Shown here: positions 25,651 through 35,051 of the stretch, piece after piece
Layout: the number at the start of each line of letters is the position of its first letter
How positions within the stretch are numbered: the first letter of the stretch is position 1
Assembly (NCBI GenBank): GCA_900475325.1
Contig: LS483371.1
Location: 2,976,001 to 3,040,000, forward strand
Direction of reading: 5' to 3'
DNA length: 64,000 nt
From: Paucimonas lemoignei
GTDB taxonomy: Bacteria > Pseudomonadota > Gammaproteobacteria > Pseudomonadales > Pseudomonadaceae
Program-made: the position numbers and the translations under genes
The notes under the pieces: generated by a model
Seen by the model: the letters and a program-made list of their open reading frames with translations, nothing else
The model's database searches: none
Told to the model about the DNA's origin: nothing

Positions 25651-28600
25651 GCACCGGGTATGCCGAGCTGCATTGTCTGTCGAATTTCAGTTTCCAGCGC
25701 GGAGCCTCCAGCGCGCTGGAATTGTTCGAGCGTGCCAAGGCTCACGGCTACACAGCGCTGGCCATCACCGACGAATGCACCCTGGCGGGGATTGTCCGGG
25801 CCTGGCAAGCCGCAAAAAAGTCTGAGCTGGCACTGATCGTCGGCAGCGAAATGCAGATCCACGAAGGGCCCAAGGTTGTCCTGCTGGTGGAAAACCTGGC
25901 GGGTTATCAAGCCTTGTGCCAGATGATTACCGTGGCCCGCCGACGTGCCAAGAAGGGTGAATACCTGCTGTTGCGCGATGACTTCAATGCGCCCCTGGAT
26001 GGCGTGCTGAGTTTATGGCTGGCAGATGCGGATCAACCAGAGCCAACCCTGATCGAGCAGGGCCACTGGTTGCGCAGCCGGTTTGCCAACAACCTGTGGC
26101 TATCGGTCGAATTGCATCACGGGCCTGACGATCAGCAGCGTCTGAACAGGCTGATGGGGCTGAGCCAGCGGTTGCAGATTCCAGCCACGGCCAGTGGTGA
26201 TGTGCACATGCATGCCCGTGGTCGTCGTGCCTTGCAGGACACCATCACTGCGATCCGCCACCACACCACGGTCGCAGCAGCCGGTCATCACTTGTTCCCT
26301 AATGGCGAAAGGCACCTGCGGCCGCTCAATGTGCTGGCCCAGCTGTATCCCGAGGCATTGCTGGCCCAGACCCGGCACATTGCCCAGCGTTGCCACTTCG
26401 ACCTGGACCAACTGCGTTACGAATACCCTCATGAATTGGTGCCCAAAGGCGAGACCCCGGCGTCATGGCTCCGGCAGTTGACGGAGCGTGGCGCTCTCAA
26501 ACGCTGGCCCCTTGGCCCCAAACCCGCGACTCGCGCCCAGATCGAAAAAGAACTGAGCCTGATCAGCGAGATGAAATTCGACAGCTACTTCCTGACGGTC
26601 CATGACATCGTCGAGTTTGCCCGCGAGCGCAAGATTCTCTGCCAGGGCCGTGGCTCGGCCGCCAACTCGGTGGTGTGTTTTGCCCTAGGCATTACTGAAC
26701 TGAACCCGGAAACCAGCAACTTGCTGTTCGAGCGGTTCATTTCCCGGGAGCGCAACGAGCCGCCGGACATTGATGTGGACTTTGAGCACGAGCGCCGGGA
26801 GGAAGTCCTGCAATATGTGTTCGACCGTTATGGCCGGGGCAGGGCGGCGCTGACTGCCGTGGCCAGTACTTACCATGGCACGGGGGCGGTGCGGGACGTG
26901 GCCAAGGTTTTGGGCTTGCCCCCCGATCAGATCAACGTGCTGGCCGATTGCTTCAGTCGTTGGAGTGACGATCTACCCTCCGAGGCGCGCCTGCGCGAGA
27001 GTGGTTTCGACCCCGACACACCCATACTGCGCCGGATCCTGACCCTGACCCGGGAGCTGATCGGTTTTCCCCGCCACTTGTCCCAGCACCCTGGCGGCTT
27101 TGTGATCTCCGAACATCCGTTGCACACGCTGGTGCCGGTGGAAAACGCCGCGATGGCCGACCGCACCATCATTCAATGGGACAAGGATGATCTGGACGCC
27201 GTCGGGTTGCTCAAGGTGGATATCCTCGCCCTGGGCATGCTCAGCGCCTTGCGTCGTACCTTTGATCTGGTGCGTCGTTATCGGAGCGATGACTGGACGC
27301 TCGCCACACTACCTGCCGATGACCCCGAGACCTACGAAATGATCGGCCGGGCCGACACCATCGGCGTGTTCCAGATTGAGTCCCGGGCGCAGATGGCGAT
27401 GCTGCCACGCATGAAGCCCAAGAAGTTTTACGACCTAGTGATCGAAGTGGCCATCGTCCGGCCGGGCCCGATTCAGGGTGACATGGTGCATCCCTACCTG
27501 CGACGACGTAACAAAGAAGAAGCCGTGACCTATCCGGCCAAGCTGGAGAAGGTTTTCGAGCGGACCCTGGGCGTGCCGCTGTTTCAGGAACAGGTCATGG
27601 AAGTGGCGATCATTGCTGCGGACTACACCCCCGGCGAAGCCGATGAGTTACGCCGTTCAATGGCCGCCTGGAAGCGCCACGGAGGGCTGGAACCGCACCG
27701 TATCCGCTTGGCTGAGCGTATGGAAGCCAATGGGTACGAGCCCGAATTCATCCACCGCATCTTCGAACAGATCAAAGGCTTTGGCAGCTATGGGTTCCCG
27801 GAATCCCATGCGGCCAGCTTTGCCTTGCTGACCTACGCCAGTTGCTGGCTCAAGTGCCATGAGCCTGCGGCCTTTGCCTGTGCGTTGATCAACAGCTGGC
27901 CCATGGGTTTCTACAGCCCGGATCAGATCCTGCAGGATGCACGCCGCCACCACATCGAAATCCGCCCGGTGGACATCCGCTACAGCGATTGGGATTGCAG
28001 CCTTGAGCCGGTCGAGCATCAGGAGCGCCATCGCTCACTGGCCATTCGTATGGGCCTGCGTATGGTTCGCGGGTTTCGTGAAGAAGACGCCAAGCGTATC
28101 GAGTCGGCCCGAGCCAGCAGAGGGTTCAGTGATGTCACCGACATGAGTTTGCGCGCGCAGCTGGACAGCCGGGCACGAGAAGCCCTGGCCGATGCCGGTG
28201 CCTTGCGCGGTTTGGCTGGGCATCGCCATCGGGCGCGCTGGGAAGTGGCGGGGGTCGAGGTGCAGTATCCGTTGTTCGGGCCGGAGCTGACCGCCGAAGA
28301 GCCACAGGTTGCACTGCCGTTGCCCAGCGTCACTCAGGATCTGGCGGCTGATTACGCCATGACCGGCACGACCTTGGGGCCGCACCCGCTAGCGCTGCTA
28401 CGGCGCCAACTGGCCGCAAAGCGTTTTCGCAGTTCCAGCGATTTACTGATGCTTGAGCATGGGCGCCCAGTCAGTATTGCCGGACTGGTAGTAGGCAGAC
28501 AGCGGCCAGGCACGGCCAGTGGTGTGACGTTTGTCACGCTTGAAGACGAGTTTGGCATGATCAACGTGGTGGTATGGCGCGACCTGGCGGAGCGTCAGCG

Positions 28601-28745
28601 CAAAGTACTGGTCGGGTCTCAGCTGTTACAGGTATTTGGGCGACTGGAGTCGCAGAGCGGGGTCCGGCATGTGATTGCGCAACGGCTTTATGATTTGACG
28701 CCGTTGCTGACCGGGCTGGATGTGCGCAGTCGGGACTTCAAATGA
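25647..28745 (+). CDS. dnaE2: error-prone DNA polymerase DnaE2
   Basis: C-family polymerase of 1032 aa that performs damage-induced mutagenic synthesis with ImuA and ImuB. The N-terminal PHP domain begins at [16 protein letters not shown]; the catalytic aspartates lie in PPDIDVDF near residue 372-377 and [10 protein letters not shown] near 525. The C-terminal OB-fold ([28 protein letters not shown]) is present. Length fits DnaE2 and is shorter than replicative DnaE1. It is the last gene of the cassette; no Rho-independent terminator is evident in the 36 bp before the convergent receiver gene. Confidence 0.96.
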   Translation: MSTGYAELHCLSNFSFQRGASSALELFERAKAHGYTALAITDECTLAGIVRAWQAAKKSELALIVGSEMQIHEGPKVVLLVENLAGYQALCQMITVARRRAKKGEYLLLRDDFNAPLDGVLSLWLADADQPEPTLIEQGHWLRSRFANNLWLSVELHHGPDDQQRLNRLMGLSQRLQIPATASGDVHMHARGRRALQDTITAIRHHTTVAAAGHHLFPNGERHLRPLNVLAQLYPEALLAQTRHIAQRCHFDLDQLRYEYPHELVPKGETPASWLRQLTERGALKRWPLGPKPATRAQIEKELSLISEMKFDSYFLTVHDIVEFARERKILCQGRGSAANSVVCFALGITELNPETSNLLFERFISRERNEPPDIDVDFEHERREEVLQYVFDRYGRGRAALTAVASTYHGTGAVRDVAKVLGLPPDQINVLADCFSRWSDDLPSEARLRESGFDPDTPILRRILTLTRELIGFPRHLSQHPGGFVISEHPLHTLVPVENAAMADRTIIQWDKDDLDAVGLLKVDILALGMLSALRRTFDLVRRYRSDDWTLATLPADDPETYEMIGRADTIGVFQIESRAQMAMLPRMKPKKFYDLVIEVAIVRPGPIQGDMVHPYLRRRNKEEAVTYPAKLEKVFERTLGVPLFQEQVMEVAIIAADYTPGEADELRRSMAAWKRHGGLEPHRIRLAERMEANGYEPEFIHRIFEQIKGFGSYGFPESHAASFALLTYASCWLKCHEPAAFACALINSWPMGFYSPDQILQDARRHHIEIRPVDIRYSDWDCSLEPVEHQERHRSLAIRMGLRMVRGFREEDAKRIESARASRGFSDVTDMSLRAQLDSRAREALADAGALRGLAGHRHRARWEVAGVEVQYPLFGPELTAEEPQVALPLPSVTQDLAADYAMTGTTLGPHPLALLRRQLAAKRFRSSSDLLMLEHGRPVSIAGLVVGRQRPGTASGVTFVTLEDEFGMINVVVWRDLAERQRKVLVGSQLLQVFGRLESQSGVRHVIAQRLYDLTPLLTGLDVRSRDFK

Positions 28746-28781
28746 AAGCAGCGGTCAGAACAGATCTGGCGCGCTGCAAAG

Positions 28782-29222
28782 TCAGCGTGTCTGGCTCGCG
28801 GTTTCGTTTGATGGTGCGCCGTCAGCGCTGAGCTTGCCGCACACACCGTCGAGCAACTGAGTGATGGTCCAGGGCTTGGCAATGAACAGGACGTCCTGGG
28901 GAAGCTGGTCGCTACCGGGTGTACCGTGGCCGGACATCACAACGATGGGCATCGACGGCCATTGCGCCGCAACCAGATTCGCCAAGGCGATGCCGTCCAT
29001 GGTGCCGGGCATGCGCACATCAGTCAGCAGCAACGACACTTGGTCGGCATGGGCTTGAAGGTACTCAAGCGCTTGATCTGCGTTTTCAACAGACTCAGTC
29101 CTGAAACCGCCTTCGAACTCAAGAATCTCCTGAACGAAGTCGCGGATCATTGGTTCATCCTCGACAATCAGCACCAGACTTGCTGTTGCCAAGGGCTCCC
29201 CATACTGCGGTGATTGAGTCAT
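28782..29222 (-). CDS. stand-alone response regulator receiver protein
   Basis: A single CheY-like domain of 146 aa with no output domain: acidic pair Glu21-Asp22 (VEDEP), phospho-acceptor Asp68 (LLLTDVRMPG), Ser/Thr in VVMSGHG and Lys in FIAKPW. The start at 29222 has GAGGGAG eight bases upstream; the ATG at 29246 does not. No histidine kinase is adjacent, so it takes phosphate from a distant kinase or works in a hybrid-kinase network. It converges on dnaE2. Confidence 0.88.
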   Translation of the reverse strand: MTQSPQYGEPLATASLVLIVEDEPMIRDFVQEILEFEGGFRTESVENADQALEYLQAHADQVSLLLTDVRMPGTMDGIALANLVAAQWPSMPIVVMSGHGTPGSDQLPQDVLFIAKPWTITQLLDGVCGKLSADGAPSNETASQTR

Positions 29223-29597
29223 TACATGCTCCCTCAAGCTAATCATTTAAAATCGTGACGCAGTGCGCCGCTGGATCCATTCGGCCGCTTCTGGTCATCT
29301 GAACAAAACAAACTCGAAAAAATTCATTTTTTTATAAAAAACGATGAGTTGCAGATGATCGGCGGTATTAGACGCGTTTAACAGTTAAACAATAGAAAAA
29401 TGCGAAGAGTGCTTAAAAACTGCCTTCGACTCTCATCCACCCTTTGCCCAAACCACACACCAAAACCACGAACCGGGCCTGAGTGATTACGGTTAAACTG
29501 CTGCCCGCCATTGCCGATTAACAGCAACGGTTAGCGCCCATGCATGGATTTGCTCGAGCGGTATCGTTTCAGTCGTTAGCCGGGCAGACGCACCTAC
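29223..29597. other. gene-free intergenic region, AT-rich centre
   Basis: 375 bp between the divergent receiver and deacetylase genes, with an A/T-rich core near 29305-29350 (runs of A and T). It should contain both promoters. No specific site was recognised. Confidence 0.6.
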
Positions 29598-30497
29598 ATG
29601 AAAACACTCTTCACACGTTTCACCGGCCTTGCCATCGTTGCCGGGCTGGCGGGTTGCATTGCATCCCCGATACCACTGACAGCAGAGACCGCGCAAAGGT
29701 TGCAAGACCGGCCGCCGATTCGTTTTTTACTGACCTTCGATGACGGCCCCAGCGCCTCGGGATTTGCCAACCCGACTTTGCAAGTCCTCGACAGCCTTGC
29801 GCACAACCCCGTGCAAAACGGCATCAAAGCCGTGTTTTTCGTGCAGACCGGTGCGGCCCGTGCAGGCGGCAGCGACCGAGGTCGCAGAGTGATGCGTCGC
29901 GAGCATGTCCAAGGGCATATCCTGGGTTTTCACACCGGCACGCCTTCACATACCAACCATCGTTCGTTAAGCCCCGAAGCCCTGGAGCACTCGCTGGTCA
30001 GCGGCAGTGCTGCGATTGCCTCGATCACCGGTGCGCCACCGTCGTTACTGCGACCACCATTCTGGAACTACGACAAACGCACCTTTGCTGCTTATCAACT
30101 GCATCAGATGCACGTGTTGCTCACCGACGTCAGCGCCAATGACGGCAAGATCTGGGGTTTCAATGCCAGCCCACGCAGGCGCTCGCACATGCTCCGGGAA
30201 ATGTCCGAGGTGCGCGAGCAAGTGGCCAAGGGTGCATTGCCCAGCGTGGACGGCGTAGTACCGATTGTCGTGACCTTCCACGACCTCAATCGCTACACCG
30301 CACGGCACACCCGGGAATACCTGCAGATACTGCTCGACAGCGCGAATGCCAATGGGCTGAAAGTGGATGCCAAGCCGTTCTACGACGACAACGCTCAGTT
30401 GCTACGCGCAGCCATGCTCAGAACGGTGCAAACCAGTTCGGTGCCTGTGCATCTGCCGGGGATGTGGGGCTGGATCTGGGGTAACGATGCGCAGTAA
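29598..30497 (+). CDS. polysaccharide deacetylase lipoprotein (NodB homology)
   Basis: 299 aa. A lipoprotein signal peptide ends in the lipobox LAGC with Cys20, so the protein is anchored in the membrane facing the periplasm. The NodB deacetylase motifs follow: TFDDGPSASG near residue 46, metal-binding HTGTPSHTNH near 113, RPPFWNYD near 149. Such enzymes remove N- or O-acetyl groups from glycans; the substrate here is unknown. No exopolysaccharide genes are adjacent. It ends in a strong terminator shared with xenA. Confidence 0.85.
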   Translation: MKTLFTRFTGLAIVAGLAGCIASPIPLTAETAQRLQDRPPIRFLLTFDDGPSASGFANPTLQVLDSLAHNPVQNGIKAVFFVQTGAARAGGSDRGRRVMRREHVQGHILGFHTGTPSHTNHRSLSPEALEHSLVSGSAAIASITGAPPSLLRPPFWNYDKRTFAAYQLHQMHVLLTDVSANDGKIWGFNASPRRRSHMLREMSEVREQVAKGALPSVDGVVPIVVTFHDLNRYTARHTREYLQILLDSANANGLKVDAKPFYDDNAQLLRAAMLRTVQTSSVPVHLPGMWGWIWGNDAQ

Positions 30498-30510
30498 AAG
30501 ACGCGCAATA

Positions 30511-30538
30511 AAAAAGGCGACCCTGAGGTCGCCTTTTT
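30511..30538. terminator. bidirectional terminator between deacetylase and xenA
   Basis: Perfect 12-bp stem AAAAAGGCGACC / GGTCGCCTTTTT with loop CTGA; T-runs on both strands. Confidence 0.95.
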
Positions 30539-30553
30539 CAAATCATCGGCTGA

Positions 30554-31642
30554 TCAATAACGCTCAAGCCAGTGAGCGTAGGGCGCAGGCAAGGTCCAGG
30601 AGGCGCGATCAACGCCCAGTTCCTTGGCGGCCAGGTACGCCCAGTGCGGGTTGGCCAGGTGTGCTCTGCCGACCATAACCAGGTCCAGTTGGCCGTCCTT
30701 GACTACTTGTTCAGCGATAGCCGGGGTGCCGAAGCCCCAGGCCGATGACACCGGGATACCGGCTTCACGGCGAACACGTTCAGCAATCGGGCCCATGAAC
30801 GAAGGCGCCCATGGAATGTTGGTTTCCGGGATGGTGAAACCGATGCTGACGCTGAGCATGTCCAGGCCCGCCGCCTTGAACTGACGGGTCAGCTCGATGG
30901 ACTCAAGCATGGTCTGCTCATCGCGGCCGTCGAATTCCAGCACGCCGAAACGGGCCGTCAACGGCAGATGCTCTGGCCACACATCGCGAACGGCGGCGAG
31001 GGTTTCCAGCAGGAAGCGGCTGCGGTTTTCAAAACTGCCGCCATAGGCATCATCACGCTTGTTGGAATGCTCGGAGAAGAACGTCTGCGCCAGGTAGCCG
31101 TGGGCGAAGTGCAATTCCAGCCATTCAAAACCGGCATCGCGGGCGCGGCGAGCAGCTGCAACGAAGTCGTCGCGAACCCGGGCGATGTCATCCAGGGTCA
31201 TGGCGTCAGGGACTTTTGGCAGGTTGGCGCCATAGGCAATGGAGGAGGGCGCAATGGTCTGCCAGCCGCGAGCGTCGTCAGCGGCGATATGGTCGTCACC
31301 TTCCCATGGGCGGTTGGCGCTGGCCTTGCGACCGGCGTGGGCAATCTGGATGCCCGGTACCGAGCCTGCTGCCTTGATGGCTTGCACGACGGGTACAAAG
31401 GCCTGAGCCAGTTCGTCGTTCCAGATCCCGGTGCAGCCTGGGGTGATGCGACCTTCAGGGGAAACGGCTGTCGCTTCAACGATCACCAGACCAGCGCCGC
31501 CACGGGCGATGGCTGCCAGGTGAACTTTGTGCCAATCGTTGATCAAACCGTCGATAGCGGAGTATTGGCACATCGGCGGAACGGCAATGCGATTGCGCAG
31601 CGTGATGTCTTTCAGGGTGTACGGTTGGAACAAAGCAGACAT
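30554..31642 (-). CDS. xenA: old yellow enzyme / xenobiotic reductase XenA
   Basis: FMN-dependent NAD(P)H oxidoreductase of 362 aa, YqjM/XenA class, reducing activated C=C bonds and nitro compounds in the cytoplasm. Visible are the N-terminal LRNRIAVPPMCQYSA with the thermophilic-like-class Cys, the HAGRKA and ELHFAHGYL substrate/flavin motifs, YGGSFENRSRFLLE and the C-terminal LVMVGRAHLANPHWAY. The sequence closely follows XenA as I know it from P. putida. A GAGG precedes the ATG at 31642. It is divergent from an ArsR-type regulator, with an inverted repeat between them. Confidence 0.93.
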   Translation of the reverse strand: MSALFQPYTLKDITLRNRIAVPPMCQYSAIDGLINDWHKVHLAAIARGGAGLVIVEATAVSPEGRITPGCTGIWNDELAQAFVPVVQAIKAAGSVPGIQIAHAGRKASANRPWEGDDHIAADDARGWQTIAPSSIAYGANLPKVPDAMTLDDIARVRDDFVAAARRARDAGFEWLELHFAHGYLAQTFFSEHSNKRDDAYGGSFENRSRFLLETLAAVRDVWPEHLPLTARFGVLEFDGRDEQTMLESIELTRQFKAAGLDMLSVSIGFTIPETNIPWAPSFMGPIAERVRREAGIPVSSAWGFGTPAIAEQVVKDGQLDLVMVGRAHLANPHWAYLAAKELGVDRASWTLPAPYAHWLERY

Positions 31643-31673
31643 GCTGATACCTCAGGATTTGGCGAATTCGATT

Positions 31674-31691
31674 GTTCGATACTATTCGAAC
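31674..31691. promoter_or_regulatory. inverted-repeat operator between xenA and the ArsR-type gene
   Basis: GTTCGA (31674-31679), TACTAT, TCGAAC (31686-31691): a perfect 6-6-6 symmetric site between the divergent genes, the likely binding site of the ArsR-type regulator. Confidence 0.7.
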
Positions 31692-31717
31692 TATGGCTGA
31701 TTCGTAAACCCCTGTGT

Positions 31718-32032
31718 ATGATTCGCTTCATGCGCCCATTCAAACATCCCCCCGCCAGCGACTTCACCCTCGAGCGATTGTTTTATGCCTTGAGCGACCC
31801 GGTGCGTCTGGACATCGTCCGCCGTCTTGGCCGCGTCAGCGAAGCGACCTGCGGCGAGCTGGACTGCGGCCGACCCAAGTCGAGCATGTCCCATCATTTC
31901 CGGGTCCTGCGTGACTCGGGGCTGGTGCAAACCCAGAGCGTTGGAACGACGCACATGAACGCCTTGCGCCTGGAAGATATGGAAAGTCGCTTTCCGGGTT
32001 TACTGCCCATGATCCTCGCCCAACGCGAGTGA
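31718..32032 (+). CDS. ArsR-family transcriptional regulator
   Basis: Small winged-helix repressor of 104 aa (or 100 from the ATG at 31730). The family hallmark ALSDPVRLDIVRRLG is near residue 25 and the recognition helix lies in KSSMSHHFRVLRDSGLV near 55-70. The classical metal-binding ELCVCDL box is replaced by EATCGELDCG; two cysteines are present, so a thiol or electrophile sensor is possible. It is divergent from xenA and probably represses it and itself through the 31674 site. Neither start has a good ribosome site. Confidence 0.88.
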   Translation: MIRFMRPFKHPPASDFTLERLFYALSDPVRLDIVRRLGRVSEATCGELDCGRPKSSMSHHFRVLRDSGLVQTQSVGTTHMNALRLEDMESRFPGLLPMILAQRE

Positions 32033-32071
32033 AGCGGATTTGACAGGCCAGAACGTTGGCCGGAGTTGTAG

Positions 32072-32359
32072 ATGAAATTCATACACCAGCGTGAACACCT
32101 CAACGAAGACGACATCGTTGTGATCCAGGCCTCCCAGGCCTGCAACATTCGTCTGATGAGCGATGCAAACTTTCGCAGCTTCAAGAATGGCGGCCGCCAC
32201 ACCTACCATGGCGGCGCCTTCGACAGCTTCCCGGCGAAAATCACCGTGCCGAGCAGTGGCTACTGGAACATCACCCTCGACACCGTCACACGCCGTGCGA
32301 TCAGCGTGACGCGCAAGCCGACACTGACCCATTCGATCAAGATCATTCGCAGGTCCTGA
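32072..32359 (+). CDS. DUF1883 domain protein
   Basis: A 95-aa protein of the DUF1883 type: MKFIHQREHLNEDDIVVIQASQ, a short central GGRHTYHGGAF motif and a C-terminal VPSSGYWNITLDTV strand. Function unknown. GGAG lies seven bases before the ATG. It follows the ArsR-type gene by 39 bp on the same strand and may be co-transcribed. Confidence 0.8.
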   Translation: MKFIHQREHLNEDDIVVIQASQACNIRLMSDANFRSFKNGGRHTYHGGAFDSFPAKITVPSSGYWNITLDTVTRRAISVTRKPTLTHSIKIIRRS

Positions 32360-32366
32360 GGCCAGT

Positions 32367-32984
32367 TTATTCAGGGCGTTTCAGCACGGTTTGCAGCGGT
32401 TCAAGTGCCAGCATCCGCTTGATCAACGCGGGTTCTGCCGCATCGCTGGCCAGTGCGATATCGATTACCTCGCGCAGCGCTTCGCCACGGGTGATCAGCA
32501 GTCCGTTGTCATCGCCCAACACCCAGTCGCCCGGTTCAACATTGACGCCGCCACAATTGATCGACACACCCAGAGCGCTGTCTGCATCCGCGCGCAGCTT
32601 GGTGGTCAGCAGGCTGGTACCCCGGGCAAATATCGGTAGACCCGCCTCACGCAACTCGACAATGTCGGTCACCGCGCCGTCGACGATGATGCCTTGTGCG
32701 CCGCGTACCCGAGCGGCACAGGACGTCACGGTGCCGACGCAGGCGTGTCGGTGGTCGCCCTGCATGTCGATCACCAGCACGTCGCCAGCGGCCAGACCGA
32801 TGAGAGCCTGATTGACTGCGTAAGCATCCGCATTAGCGACTTGCAACGTAAACGCGCGGCCGATCATTTTGATCCCTGGCAGCTGCGAACGAATCTCATG
32901 GCTGACAAAACCGTCCTCCAGAAAATGCCCCAGTGTCGCGAAGCTCACCCGCTCAAGCTTGGCCTGCAGTTCTTGGTCATTCAT
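32367..32984 (-). CDS. RraA-like / 4-hydroxy-4-methyl-2-oxoglutarate aldolase family protein
   Basis: 205 aa of the RraA/HMG-aldolase fold: GRAFTLQVA, LVIDMQGDHRHACVG, then GIIVDGAVTDIVELREAGLPIFARG (the conserved substrate loop with Arg and Asp). In this setting, last in a catabolic operon, an aldolase or decarboxylase on a 2-oxo acid is likelier than the RNase E-inhibitor role of true RraA. Of the two ATGs, 32984 is spaced seven bases from AGGAGG and is chosen over 32990. It follows the RidA gene by two bases. Confidence 0.85.
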   Translation of the reverse strand: MNDQELQAKLERVSFATLGHFLEDGFVSHEIRSQLPGIKMIGRAFTLQVANADAYAVNQALIGLAAGDVLVIDMQGDHRHACVGTVTSCAARVRGAQGIIVDGAVTDIVELREAGLPIFARGTSLLTTKLRADADSALGVSINCGGVNVEPGDWVLGDDNGLLITRGEALREVIDIALASDAAEPALIKRMLALEPLQTVLKRPE

Positions 32985-32986
32985 GG

Positions 32987-33364
32987 TCATGCCTCCTTCA
33001 ATTGGGCAATGCAGTCGATTTCCAGCGAAACGCCCCATAACGAGACGCAGACCGTGGTTCTGGCCGGAGGTGCATGGCCCAGGACCTCGGCGTAAACCCG
33101 GTTGAAGGGCTCCAGTTGCGCCGGGTCCGTCAGGTAGCCGTTCACTTTAATCACGTGATCAAAGTCAGAGCCGGCTTCGAGCAGGATCGCTTCCAGGTTG
33201 CGCAGGGTCTGGCGCACCTGTTCTTCGAAAGTCTGGGGCTGTGAATCAAGGCCGTCGTACGCCGGGATTTGCCCGGCGGTGAATACCAGGTTGCCGCTGA
33301 TCACGGCCTGGGAGTACGGACCGACCGGCCCAATGGTGCCCGGTGCTGCGTTGATGCGTTTCAT
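32987..33364 (-). CDS. RidA family enamine/imine deaminase-like protein
   Basis: 125-aa YjgF/YER057c/UK114 protein. The family hydrolyses reactive enamines/imines formed by PLP or oxidative enzymes. Conserved parts: GPYSQAVISGNLVFTAGQIP, the TDPAQLEPFNRVYAEVL segment and PPARTTVCVSL with the substrate-binding Arg, ending EIDCIA. It sits directly before the RraA-like gene, with AGGAGG inside its own 3' end serving that gene. Confidence 0.9.
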   Translation of the reverse strand: MKRINAAPGTIGPVGPYSQAVISGNLVFTAGQIPAYDGLDSQPQTFEEQVRQTLRNLEAILLEAGSDFDHVIKVNGYLTDPAQLEPFNRVYAEVLGHAPPARTTVCVSLWGVSLEIDCIAQLKEA

Positions 33365-33425
33365 GTGAGCCTCGTTTGATGCGTGTTGCGGGGGATACTG
33401 TGTTGGCCTGCAATGCTCGCGTCTG

Positions 33426-33515
33426 GTGGGACCGGCTTCAGCCGGGAAGAGGCCATTACATCCGACACAGGTTTGTCGACTGAACTGCCGCCTTCCCGGC
33501 TAAAGCCGGTCCCAC
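33426..33515. repeat. REP pair (BIME) between RidA and MHS transporter genes
   Basis: GTGGGACCGGCTTCAGCCGG at 33426-33445 and its near-exact inverted partner CCGGCTAAAGCCGGTCCCAC at 33496-33515 face each other. The unit lies within the operon, between two genes on the same strand, where it may stabilise or attenuate the mRNA. Confidence 0.9.
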
Positions 33516-33553
33516 AGCAATTGCACCAGCTCTAACGTTCCGCTCCCAATGGG

Positions 33554-34882
33554 TTATCTGGCCGCTCCTTTCGTGAGATCACGCTTGAACGTTTCGCTGA
33601 GCAACAGCAATGCAATCAGCGAAATCACGGCCGAGCCGATCATGTACCAGGCCACCGACGACCCCTTGCCCGTCCAGGACAGCAGGGCAGTGGTGATGAT
33701 CGGGGTCGCAGCACTGCCCAACAAACCGGAGAGCATGTACGAGACCGACAACCCGGAGTAGCGCACACCGGTACCAAACAGCTCGGCCAGGAAGGTGGCG
33801 ATCGGGCCGTAGTTGGCGGCGAATGCGGTCATGAGCAACATGTAACCCAGAAATACAAACGGCAGCTCGCGGGTGTCCATGAGCCAGAACATCGGGAAGG
33901 CGACGACGGCTTCGGCAATGATCCCGCCGATGATCACTGGCTTGCGCCCAATCCGGTCCGACAGCGCACCAAAGGCCGGCAGCAGAAATACGCACAGCGC
34001 ACAGGAAGCCAGCACCACACTGAGCATCACGGTGCGGCTGAACCCAAGGGTCTGGGTGCCATAGGTCAAACCAAAGGCGACGATGATATTGAACGACGCA
34101 CCGGTAGACATGGTGGCGATACCGCCGAGCAACACTTGCTTCCAATACTTGCGGAACATTTCCGCCAGCGGCACCTTGATCGGCTTCTCGGTTTTCTTGG
34201 CTTCGTTGAACGCAGGGGTTTCACTGATGTTGAGGCGGATGTACAGGCCCACGGCAATCAGCAGCGCACTGGCCAGAAACGGGATACGCCAGCCCCAGGA
34301 AAGCAGGTCTTCCTGTGGGAGCAGAGCGGCAATCGCCAGGAAAGCCAGATTGGCCAGCATCGTCCCGGCCGGCACGCCGATCTGGACCCAGGATCCATAC
34401 AGGCCGCGCTGATGGGCGGGTGCATGCTCAACGGCCATCAACACTGCGCCGCCCCATTCGCCGCCCAGTGCCAGGCCCTGGATAATGCGTAGCGTCAGAA
34501 GCAGAATCGGCGCCCAGATGCCAATGCTGGCGTAATCCGGCAGCAAGCCAATCGCAAAGGTCGCCGCACCCATGACCAGCAGGGAAATCAGCAGCATGGA
34601 TTTGCGGCCCAGCTTGTCGCCGAAGTGACCGAACAGCGCAGCCCCGACGATGCGTGCCCCGTAGGCTGATGCGAAAGTGCCAAAGGCCAGCAAGGTGCCG
34701 ATCAGCGCATCAAACGCCGGAAAGAAAATCTTGTTGAACACCAACGCCGAGGCCGTCGCGAAGACGAACAGGTCATACCATTCCACGGTGGTGCCGATGA
34801 CGCTGGCGACCGCGACTTTCTTCATGTTGACGGGTTTTTCCACGGCCAGGGGCTGGCCTTCTATGCGCGCAGTGCTATTCAT
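33554..34882 (-). CDS. MHS-family (metabolite:H+ symporter) MFS transporter
   Basis: 442-aa inner-membrane protein with 12 predicted helices and the motif GHFGDKLGRKSMLL near residue 85, typical of the MHS family (KgtP, ShiA, ProP relatives) that import organic acids or zwitterions with protons. N-terminal ASVIGTTVEWYDLFVFATAS is also characteristic. It is the second transporter of the seven-gene operon, between the amidohydrolase and RidA genes, so it may import another form of the same substrate. AGGAG precedes ATG 34882. Confidence 0.9.
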   Translation of the reverse strand: MNSTARIEGQPLAVEKPVNMKKVAVASVIGTTVEWYDLFVFATASALVFNKIFFPAFDALIGTLLAFGTFASAYGARIVGAALFGHFGDKLGRKSMLLISLLVMGAATFAIGLLPDYASIGIWAPILLLTLRIIQGLALGGEWGGAVLMAVEHAPAHQRGLYGSWVQIGVPAGTMLANLAFLAIAALLPQEDLLSWGWRIPFLASALLIAVGLYIRLNISETPAFNEAKKTEKPIKVPLAEMFRKYWKQVLLGGIATMSTGASFNIIVAFGLTYGTQTLGFSRTVMLSVVLASCALCVFLLPAFGALSDRIGRKPVIIGGIIAEAVVAFPMFWLMDTRELPFVFLGYMLLMTAFAANYGPIATFLAELFGTGVRYSGLSVSYMLSGLLGSAATPIITTALLSWTGKGSSVAWYMIGSAVISLIALLLLSETFKRDLTKGAAR

Positions 34883-35051
34883 GCCGGATGTCTCCTAAGT
34901 GAGCGTTGGCTCAACGGATTGAGTTTTTCATTGGCAGATTTGCAAAGGGCTGGCTCCCGACTGGGTGCCTGAATTTGTTGATGCCGGGCATCTGTGTGCC
35001 CTGCCTGCCGACCAGTGAGGAGGGCAGGAGAAAGGTCAGCGAGAAAATCCT

